Positions 55,552-64,000 of a DNA stretch of 64,000 nucleotides are shown in pieces; positions within the stretch are counted from its first letter, which is position 1, and each line of letters starts with the position of its first letter. The notes beneath the pieces were generated by a model, which worked only from the letters and a program-made list of their open reading frames with translations, was not told where the DNA came from and did not search any database. The DNA is from Microvelia longipes. Taxonomy: Eukaryota; Arthropoda; Insecta; Hemiptera; Veliidae. The DNA lies in the NCBI GenBank assembly GCA_018340805.1, contig JACMZG010000008.1, positions 79,900,307 to 79,964,306 on the forward strand, in the 5' to 3' direction. A program made the position numbers and the translations under genes.

Positions 55552-56333
55552 ATTGTGGCAGTGTCTAGTATAAAGATATATGCTTCTAATATTCTCCTAT
55601 TTGTCCCACATTACCTCATTTTTATTATATATTCTTATGACATAGATTCAATAAAATATTATGTCACTCTTTGAACAATATTTAAGCTATGAACCTCACA
55701 TAAAACAAATATATCAATTTAAAGGGGACTTTAAAAACATTAGTCTTGTTTTAGAGGGTTAGGAGGTTACACAAGTTGTTTTGGTTATTTATCAAGATTT
55801 AAAAAAAGAGTAGGTGGTTATCTTTACAACGACATAATACCATGCAATATCCATTGTTGTCTATCAACTTTAAAACTCTAATGAATTCTAAGCATGTATT
55901 TTTTTGGCCACACCTTTACACAGTTTAAAATTTTGGCCTAGTTTATCGCGCTGTTCTAAGACATTCACGACTATGCTTTAGAGGAATAATAAGTGTTTAC
56001 ATCGTGACTACTCTGACCGATTCATTAGTGTTAGAGTAAAAGTGTAAATATCAACTAAATGATATTAATGAACTTTATGATATTTAAGTTGTAAGGATTA
56101 AGTTAATACTTCACCACGACTTGCTATCACCTTGAATTTATTGTAGGTTATATTTCATCAATGTCTATTATAATGATAAATTAACCTCCCCTTGACATTT
56201 ATTTGTATCTAGTTGTCTTTTTGAAGATTTTATTTTGAATTAGCGTCCCGAAAGTGAACAATTGTAGCATATAATGAGGAGTTTGAATAAAATAATAGTT
56301 TATATGTGTAATAGTTTCTTATACTTTTGTTAT
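55552..56333. other. Upstream region of the cuticle protein gene
   Basis: AT-rich. No convincing first exon or TATA/initiator pair could be fixed. If the gene has the usual tiny first coding exon it should lie here or further upstream. The 55500-55640 part contains MITE-end debris. Confidence 0.4.
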
Positions 56334-56940
56334 ATGTTTCAGTTCTTATCACTCGCCGCCCTTTTGGGTGTAGCTAGCGCAGGAGTCGTTCCCGCTGCTC
56401 CTCTCGCTTACGCCGCCGGTCCAGCTTATGCTGCCGCCCCTGCTCACATCGGTTATGCCGGATATGCCGCCCCAGCTTATGCTAAAGTAGCTGCCCCAGT
56501 CGCCTATGCCGCCCCAGTTGCCAAAGTAGCCGCCCCAGTAGCTTACGCTGCCGCCCCCGCCATCGCTAAGACCGTCGTCGCTGACGAATACGACCCCAAC
56601 CCACAATACTCTTACGCTTATGACGTACAAGACGCTCTCACCGGAGACTCCAAAAGCCAACACGAAAGCAGAAGCGGAGATGTCGTCCAGGGATCTTACA
56701 GTCTCACCGACTCCGACGGAACCCGCCGTACCGTAGAATACACCGCTGATCCCGTCAACGGATTCAACGCCGTCGTACACAAGGAACCTCTTGTACAGAA
56801 AGCCGTTGTCGCTAAGGTCGCCGCTCCTCTCGCTTATGCGCCCCCGTAGCTAAAGTAGCTGCTCCCTCGCCTATGCCGCCCCCGTCGCCAAGGTAGCCGC
56901 CCCCCTCGCTTACTCCGCCCCTCTTGCCTACCACCACTAA
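56334..56940 (+). CDS. RR-2 cuticular protein (structural, chitin-binding)
   Basis: Encodes a secreted exoskeleton protein. The signal peptide [16 protein letters not shown] is followed by Ala/Tyr/Val/Pro-rich repeats ([13 protein letters not shown] type). The extended Rebers-Riddiford RR-2 chitin-binding domain follows (about 85-152 counted from this start: [18 protein letters not shown] to [17 protein letters not shown]). The C-terminal repeats end APLAYHH. Two single-base losses, near 56840 and 56865 in C-rich runs, push the frame into a premature stop at 56847; correcting for both restores the repeat pattern to the stop at 56938-56940. The start is uncertain: ATG at 56334 gives a good signal peptide, but TTTCAG at 56337-56342 is also a fine splice acceptor, and insect cuticle genes usually have a first coding exon of only a few codons. 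Codons are GC-rich relative to surroundings. Confidence 0.88.
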
Positions 56941-57414
56941 GAATTGTTTGATACTCAAGAAGTCAAAGTGATATTATAATGTAAATAAGGTTTTTATAAT
57001 TATTTTTTCTGTTATTTATTGTTATACTTCGCGCAATTAAACTTCGTACATGTGTTAAATTTGTATTTTCTTTAATACCTTTCCAAGTAGATGCGATAAG
57101 TTTTTTAATCATCGTTTTAAATTGAAAGCAAAATATAGAATTTAAAGATTTTAATAGATAATGTGTTGAACAAATGTATAATGTAATGCAATACAAAACT
57201 ATAATGTGTCTAAAAGTTTGACAAATATTGAAATGACAGGTATGGTAACCAGATACATCTTATAATTACATAAATATAAATATAAATATAATTTGCTCCT
57301 CATACTTAAAGGACTAAAATAAAAAATAGTGAAAGTAGTAGTTGTACAATGTCTGTAGGATCGTAAAAAAATTGTTTTATATTTAAATTTAATCTACTCC
57401 TTATATCACTAAAA
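56941..57414. other. Downstream of the cuticle gene
   Basis: Presumed 3' UTR; AATAAG at about 56984 is a weak poly(A) candidate. Otherwise AT-rich and featureless. Confidence 0.4.
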
Positions 57415-58165
57415 GAATCCTAAAAGGGTCCTTAAGACATCCTTCAATCACACTTAAGATTTTTTTAAAGGATTCCTTATGTCGTCCTTAAGGACTCCTT
57501 AAGATGTCCTTAAGGATACCTTAATACTTTTCCTGTTCTTAAGGGTTCCTCAATACATTCTTAAGAATTCGTTTATATATTCTTAAGAATTCCTTAATAC
57601 ATACTTAAAGATTTCTTTATACGCCCTTATGGATTCCTTAACACGCCCCTATGGATTCCTTAACACACTCCTAAGGATTTCTTAATACATCCTTAAAAAT
57701 CCTTAATACATTCTTAAAAATTCTTTAATACATTTTTAAGGATTCCTTAATACGTTCTTAAGGATTCCTTAGTACATTCTTATGAATTCCTTAATATATT
57801 CTTAAGAATTCTTTAATATATACTTAGAGATTCCTTAGTCCCTTAAGGATTCCTTAATACGTTTTTAAAGATTCTTTAATACATTCTTAAGAATTCCTTT
57901 ATATATTCTTATGAATTCTTTAATACATACTTAGAGATTCCTTAACACGTCCTTAAAGATTCCTTAACACACTCCTAAGGATTTCTTAATACATCCTTAA
58001 AAATTCTTAATTCATTCTTAAAAATTCTTTAATACATTTTTAAGGATTCCTTAATACGTTCTTAAGGATTCCCTTATACGTTTTTAAGAATTTCAATATA
58101 CTTTTTTAAGGATTCCTTAATAAGTTTTTAAGGATATCATAATACTTTTTAAGGATTCCTTCACG
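57415..58165. repeat. ~22-bp tandem repeat of TTAAGGATTCC units
   Basis: About 33 copies of a roughly 22-bp unit, CTTAAGGATTCCTTAATACATT, with variants. Each monomer contains a palindromic AAGGATTCCTT or AAGAATTCTT core. Units are more diverged than in the other arrays. A small outlier array lies at 58708-58830. Confidence 0.9.
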
Positions 58166-58707
58166 ATACGCAAACTTTAAAATCCTGGGGACCTCCATTG
58201 TAGATAAACGGTACTTGCCGGACCCTTGTCCTTTTTGTCCCCCGCCCTTAACTAATAAATTCAATAGCTTGAACTTGTCGCTAAACTTTCTGTATTTCTC
58301 GCTCTATTATTTGCTACACGAATGATTTTGAAAAACGGTAATATTGTTTATAGTATATTAGTATGTTGATATTGTTTACAGTAATATGGCATGTTAGTTT
58401 GATTTGATCAACCTTAATCAGATTCAACAGCATGTCATCAAATTGCTGGAATAATTTACAGTAAACTCTTATAATTTTAATAGTTTTAAAACCATATTTT
58501 ATAACTTTTATACTTTCTGATTTAATAAAATATGATGGGAAAACATCCAAAACTGTATATCCAACAAAGAGAATTTATTTATTTTATTAGATTTAAATTT
58601 TTAATGTTACCATATTTGTTATATTGTTTGTCCATGAGAGAATGGACTCCTAAACTCGTTCCACGGTTTCGAAGAGGTCACTCTTTGCGTAATCCTGCTT
58701 TTAGATA
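58166..58707. other. Non-coding spacer
   Basis: No gene; short frames only. Confidence 0.4.
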
Positions 58708-58830
58708 TCCTTCAAGATTCCTTAATACGCCCTTAAGCATTTCTTAAGATAACCTTAATACATTCTTAAGCATTCCTGAATACGCCCTCAAGGGTTCTAT
58801 AATACATCCGTATGAATTTCTTGGGACATC
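58708..58830. repeat. Outlier of the TTAAGGATTCC tandem repeat
   Basis: Five or so diverged 22-bp units (GATTCCTTAATACGCCCTTAAG, CATTTCTTAAGATAACCTTAA and others), about 540 bp from the main array. Confidence 0.75.
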
Positions 58831-59210
58831 CTGAAGTGTTAGAATGTCTTTATGTATAATTAATGGTTCCTTGTTAGTAGTAGTAGCAGTAGTAATATGG
58901 GGGAAGTGGTAGTAACTACCAGGCAAGTAGGCCACGTTGTTGGGGCCTTTTTGCCAGCTCCCTAAGATAGTGTTCTTCTCCTTTTAATTTCAAGTATAGG
59001 TATATTTCATCCAATCTAGACAAAGAGCCGTGGATTTCTATGGTTCCTCTCATGCTTTTTTCAAGCAATCATACATATTTTCACTGACTCTTATAGTCTA
59101 GTGAAAACTAGAAACCAAACCTCCATACACTTTAAACTACAAGGCAGACACACTGCAGTATTATAATGAATCTACTATGAGGGTCCTTTGCCTATACCTA
59201 GTTTCATTTA
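58831..59210. other. Non-coding spacer
   Basis: Contains a short GTAGTAGTAGCAGTAGTAAT run near 58877. No gene. Confidence 0.4.
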
Positions 59211-59612
59211 TAGACCAAGAGCCCAGGGGTGATTTGTTAATAAAAAGTGTAATGGATTGAACCGGTCTCAATTTTTCGTAAATACCTTCCTGAACAAGGA
59301 TCTGCAATTCTGCCGACTCTTATCGGATGGGTGTCCCAGGCAGAACGCACTTTTGGGGTCAAAGGTTCTGCCTGGGACACCCATCCGATACGAGTCGGCA
59401 GAATTGCAGATCCTTGTTCAGGAAGGTATTTACAAAAAATTGAGACCGGTTCCAGCCATTACACTTTTTATTAACTTGGGTGGTAAATTTGACCTGTAAA
59501 GTGTCGGCAAGAATTGCAGATCCTTGTTCAGGAAGGTATTTACGAAAAGTTGAGACCGGTTCCAGCCATTACACTTTTTATTAACCAAACACCCCTGGGC
59601 TCTTGGTCTATT
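59211..59612. repeat. Large palindrome plus third partial arm
   Basis: The left arm 59236-59346 and right arm 59366-59474 are nearly perfect reverse complements (TTAATAAAAAGTGTAATGG...GGGTGTCCCAGGCAGAAC) around a 19-bp loop. A third copy of the right-arm outer part follows at 59503-59585 and continues into CACCCCTGGGCTCTTGGTCTA, which mirrors 59211-59233. A plausible origin is an inverted duplication of the 3' part of the adjoining SINE. Confidence 0.85.
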
Positions 59613-59828
59613 AGAGTAAAGGATCTTTAACGAGTACCCAACAACGCACAGGCTTGAGATCACCGGCTTTACGTCCCTTCTGAAGGACGTGGTACGCAGA
59701 ATTTTTATCCCTCTCATAAAAATCCCAGAGGCCCGTGCTGGGATTGAACCCATGACTATATAATTCATGAAGTCCATTCATTCTGTGTATTGGCCGCGTA
59801 CCTTAACCACTACACCATGGGTACTCCC
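59613..59828 (-). mobile_element. tRNA-derived SINE
   Basis: On the minus strand the head starts GGGAGTACCCATGG. The Pol III box A (TGGTGTAGTGGTTAAGG, 59801-59817) and box B (GGTTCAATCCC, 59740-59750) are well formed, but the spacing and lack of cloverleaf show it is not a functional tRNA. The body (CACGTCCTTCAGAAGGGACG, GCCGGTGATCTCAAGCC) continues into the palindromic region, which probably contains its 3' end. Confidence 0.75.
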
Positions 59829-60535
59829 ATGGTTTCTTGTTAAGGATGCTTTAAGACCTAGTTCACAATGCCTCACGGTTTATTTCCGATTCTAACCAAA
59901 AAATATATTTTATGGATGTAAATAATATAATACCAGTGTATTTACGTAAATTTACTGTAATATTTTTATTCAAGAGCATGCATTTTATAATATTTAATAT
60001 AATATGTTAACATTATGTTATTATAAATATTTAGTAATAACAATATTTGGGATATATACACAAAATCCAGTTAGGTTAGAATAAAAACTAAATCGTGTGC
60101 TAGATTATTGTGTACTAGATTAAGATATCATAGTAAAAGAAAATATTTAGGCACGGACTTTTTTTTTTGAACGCAGCTTTAGAAGTCATATATAATGTAT
60201 TAACTTAAAAGATATTTCTTTTGATATTCTATTTTCTTGTTAACTTTTAAGTTCAATGAGTAAGTTACTCATGGAACTTAAGTTAAAGCTATTTAAGTTA
60301 AAGTTAAAATTGAAGTAAGTTACTCATACTTTTAAGTTAAATTCACTCCAATTTGACGCGGAAATAATACCTACAGCATTTATGATTTTACAACGTATTT
60401 CTCATTTGGTCAATAACACATCCATATGTTGATATTCGATACCATGTTCGACATCCTGATCACATATGTATTTGTTCCCTCGTCAAAGTATAAGGTGGAG
60501 AGCCGAAGTATTCTTCTGCTTTTCGATAATACTAT
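59829..60535. other. Non-coding spacer
   Basis: AT-rich; a run of AAGTTAAAGTTAAAATTGAAGTAAG-like direct repeats at 60235-60345. No gene. Confidence 0.4.
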
Positions 60536-60711
60536 AGTACGACATACGGCTAAAATTAGTTGACAGCGTGAGAAAATAATGCGAGAGAGCCTATGAGGTT
60601 ATTCCTGGATGTTAAACCACGCCGTCAACTTTAAATTTGGCCAATCAGATTGGTTCCTCAGCACTCTTTTTCCGAGCTGACCGTGCACTGATTTTAGCCG
60701 TGTGTCGTACT
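60536..60711. mobile_element. TIR element, AGTACGACACACGGC family, copy 3
   Basis: TIRs AGTACGACATACGGCTAAAA and ATTTTAGCCGTGTGTCGTACT. The interior matches copy 1 (CCTGGATGTTAAACCACGCC, TTTGGCCAATCAGATTGGTTCC). Confidence 0.8.
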
Positions 60712-61733
60712 TTAGTTAGAATAATAATTTTGCTTGTATAATTATAATTTATCAGTTGACATTTGATATGAATAGTTGTTACAATATAATTTTGCGAGAA
60801 ACACCTAGGCAATGTAACAAGCAAAACGCAATGCTACATCTGGGAACTCTTCCACCATTCGACATTCGTCATTGATGATGGTTCGACATAAAGCCATGTC
60901 CCACTCTGTTTCTTTGCGTCTAACTCTTCAGGACGTCGACAGAGCCTAAACTCACTCTGTCCTTTACTTAAAATTCCGAAGAATATAATGTGAAGTATTT
61001 ACCAGAGACGAGCGGTGCTCTCTTACTAACTTCATGCTTGGCAAGCAAAACATATATATTTGATACTTCTGAGTTTTGCAAAACATGAATAGTTGTTACA
61101 ATATAATTATGCTAGAAACACCTAAGCGTCTCTCGCACAATTTTATTGTATACTTATAATGTTGGTAATTTACTATTAAATCGTGTTCTCCATGTACAGG
61201 CTTCATGAATTATGCAGTAATAGATAAGTTCCATACCTTATTGCACTATTGAAATAGGGAGTGGAAGTGCATGGTTGGTAACACTGTTTTATTATCGGAT
61301 GCAACAAGTATTATAAAAATAGATGTTACGAAAGTGTGAACCTCGTGCCCACTATACTGACCCATCACGAACTGACCTCATGCATTCAAAATTGCACTTT
61401 CTTGATCAACGAACAAAAACCCATCCACAGATCCGACGATTGTAAATAAAGATACAATTCAATAAGTAGAACAGATCGTAAAGAAGAAAAATATTATTGC
61501 ATAGATCTATTGATCTATGTTTTCAGGTTGAAAAAAGGTTGCAAAAGCTATGTTTTGTAAAGTTGAACAAACTTTATAAAATTAAACAATTAAACGTGGT
61601 AAGATTTTTGATGTTTCATAATTTCACCAGAGACAAAGTTTTACAACAAAGCTTATTATTTTTCCTTATCTCCTAATAGGAGAGGAGTGCATCGCGTTAG
61701 CAATATATATATTATATATATATATAATATATA

Positions 61734-61773
<40 letters not shown>

Positions 61774-62639
61774 ATCAGTGAGTCCCCTCCCTAAAAAATA
61801 TCCGACCACCCCCCACCCCAACCCCATTTTTTCTTTGAAAATTCTCTAAAACAAAAGATAATATTACTTCATTATTAGTTTATAATCTTTTCAAAGTAAA
61901 ACTATATGAAACCCTCAGGAGGTAAATATGTCCCTAAATTTACGTTAAGGAGCACTTATTCTTAGCATTAAGAATTCTATAACTGCTGCTGTATATTTCA
62001 TTTTTATCAGCAATTGTTCTACCAGTAATTACTCCAAATTACAAATTACAATTACCTGTAAAAAATCAAAGTAAAAATTTAAACCAAATTATTATATAGG
62101 CCATAATGAGAAACAATTTAATAGAATTTTATGAGAATTAGTCCTAAATATCATTTTGCAGGGATTGTTCACTGTGTTCCGATTTAAATTTTAGTTACCG
62201 ATCAATAACAGCTATTATTATTGGAGATGACTGCATATTGACACAACGCGAGAAAAAATAGGTTCATGAATCCATATCAATCCATATGGATTGCGTTAAA
62301 CGCAATCCAGTATCTACTAGTTTAAAATATCTGTAGTATATCTATACAGTAGTTTTTTTTTCTTGTTTTTAAACAAGTTTTTTATTGGCAAAAGTATACA
62401 ATATTTATTTTGAGTAAACCGGAGCCATATTTTTATTGTTTTGGGGTGATTTGTGGCTTTTTATTTTATATTATTTATTTATTTTGGTATGGAATTTGTT
62501 TTTTTTTGGGGGGGGGGGGGGGGGAATGTTTGGTTTAAGGATAATTTCCAATGTTTTGGTTTGGGTATTTTAATTTTGATTTTTTGCAGGATTTTCAAAA
62601 GGTGATATTTTTTATGGTGTTTTGAATAGGTTTATCCCG
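60712..62639. other. Non-coding spacer with microsatellite, short duplication and G-run
   Basis: GAATAGTTGTTACAATATAATT plus flanking bases occurs twice (60768-60808 and 61086-61130). A TA microsatellite lies at 61700-61770. At 62498-62524 there is a T-run followed by about 17 G. From 62350 to 62640 the strand is unusually T/G-biased, either a simple-sequence tract or poor-quality sequence. No gene. Confidence 0.5.
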
Positions 62640-63010
62640 TGACATCCCGGTTTCGATATTTTTGCAAACACAATAATTTTCCTTTATTCCAACGGTATTA
62701 AAGAGGAAAAGTAAAAATATTATGTCGTATTGAAACGAAACTTTCAATAATCCAATTTATTGAAAATGTATATCTTAACGTAATAAATAATTACCTTAAG
62801 TTAAGACAAGTAAATCAATGAGTTTTGTTGTATCATAAAAGTTAAGCAGCATTGAGCGTGGTCAGTGCCTGGATGGGTAACCCTAGGAATGAAATGGATG
62901 TATTTACGAACTGAAAACGAGTGGAGGAAGTCCGAAGTAGAGAGGACGAGCGTAGTGAATCCGATGTGATGAGAAAATGTTCTGAGGTATCCCGTACCCG
63001 ATTTTTAATA
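62640..63010 (+). repeat. 5S-rRNA-like dispersed repeat, forward copy with best-preserved 5S segment
   Basis: A short leader and deleted body precede the 5S-like segment at 62838-62890: AAAGTTAAGCAGCATTGAGC, GTGGTCAGTGCCTGGATGGG, TAACCCTAGGAAT. The tail (GAAGTAGAGAGGACGAGCG, GAATCCGATGTGATGAG, GAGGTATCCCGTACCCG) ends in TTTTT, a possible Pol III terminator. Confidence 0.85.
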
Positions 63011-64000
63011 CTTAATAAGCTTAAAGTGCTGCATGTTTGAGTTTTTTGTAAATTATATTCATAGGCCTTCCATTTTAAATAATTTCTCAAAACCATGCAA
63101 GTTCCTCACCTGTTAATTTATGTGTATCTCAAATTGATCTAGGAACAAGTTCGTTATCTTACCTTGTTCTCGCTATATTTAAGTGCACCAATCAACTCTT
63201 AAAAAGTACACACGATTGTATCAAGTTAAAAAAGTATTTTTAATAAATACTTTAAATGGGGTATCTAAATTATTTATCTTAATTCCCATATAAGAGTTAA
63301 AATGTGTATGAATGCGTTGAAAGAACATTGGAAGACGTGGAGGTTAAAGTAGTGTATAAGTTAATGGTCAAGGGGATATAGATGGCAGCATTGACCCCTA
63401 GCCTCAGGCGTACCAATCCATCTAAATCTTATCTAGTCTTTAAACCAATTTTAATATTAAAATATAGAATGAAGAAGGCACGACGCACGATGAAGAATTG
63501 ACCACAAATAAGCATATCAATAAGTCTGTAATTAGCCTGACAGGAACCATTGATACGAAGAATCATGACTTTGCAAGAAGTGTGATATTGATTCTTCCTA
63601 AACATTACCGGAAGTGAGGTTCAAGGGTATCACGTAGTTCCTTAAACTTAGATTATTATGTAGATACAAAATATGTTTTAAATATTAGGTTCATTTATTT
63701 ATTTTAAAAAAGATGGCAACGATATTTTTAAATTAAAAACGGGATGGTGATAGAAGTGTTATATAGATCAGGAAAAGCTATTATATTTTTATCATCTTTT
63801 GTACAAGGTCCTTTCCAGCAGGACAATACCTTCATAATAAGTATAATTTAATTTTTTCCTTCGTCTTTCTTTCAATAGACACTGTCTGTATGTCCTTAGT
63901 CTTACCAAGGAGTTTATGTAAATGTATATTTGTATATAATATAACTGTATGTATGTTTCATGGTATTACAGTTTCAGTAATACGTAAAAATCGAGTATCT
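63011..64000. other. Non-coding spacer to window end
   Basis: No gene, tandem repeat or recognisable element seen; only short chance frames. Confidence 0.4.

Noticed and set aside
56349..56780. 143-residue minus-strand ORF across the cuticle gene
   Set aside because: Antisense shadow of the GC-rich RR-2 coding sequence.
59730..59828. A functional tRNA gene on the minus strand
   Set aside because: Box A and box B are good but no acceptor or anticodon stem can be formed and a long non-tRNA body follows; it is a SINE head.
62838..62890. A true 5S rRNA gene
   Set aside because: Only the central and 3' promoter-like part is present; the first 45 or so bases and the final stem strand are missing, and all copies are embedded in the same non-rRNA repeat.

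Overview
This is a repeat-saturated, AT-rich stretch of an insect (at least arthropod) nuclear genome. The best organism clue is an RR-2 (chitin-binding Rebers-Riddiford) cuticle protein gene at 56334-56940. Host coding DNA is sparse: that cuticle gene, a three-domain LDL-receptor class A membrane protein on the minus strand (7446-8246), and one weak internal exon candidate (38543-38741). A hemipteroid insect is possible, but I cannot fix the order from sequence alone.

Nearly everything else is mobile or tandem DNA. Tandem arrays include an 82-bp satellite (1-1725), a 6.3-kb satellite whose 110-bp unit is five diverged 22-bp monomers (13327-19655), a second higher-order satellite of four 61-bp monomers per 244-bp unit (23195-24930), and shorter arrays of 21, 40, 41, 32 and 22 bp (27309-27413, 27890-28378, 43187-43310, 43455-44070, 57415-58165). 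Mobile DNA includes a near-complete Ty3/gypsy LTR retrotransposon on the minus strand (29251-33601, 5-bp target duplication, 135/136-bp LTRs), hAT-type non-autonomous elements with 8-bp target duplications, several TIR and foldback elements, a tRNA-derived SINE, and a Penelope-like retroelement remnant.

Two repeat families deserve attention. (1) A dispersed element of up to about 900 bp carries a segment matching the internal promoter region of 5S rRNA. About ten copies or fragments are present, and its tail holds a 22-bp motif nearly identical to the monomer of the 6.3-kb satellite, suggesting that the satellite grew from this element. (2) Sequences of the form CTGANGA - stem-loop - GAAA - short palindrome recur, sometimes as inverted pairs. 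One lies downstream of a Penelope-like GIY-YIG coding remnant, so they look like hammerhead-ribozyme motifs of Penelope-type terminal repeats.

The sequence appears to contain residual single-base indel errors. The cuticle gene is broken only by two missing bases in C-rich runs, the LTR element has almost identical LTRs but four frame breaks, and some satellite stretches carry dense one-base indels beside perfect copies. Frameshifts in this window should therefore not be taken as proof of pseudogenization.
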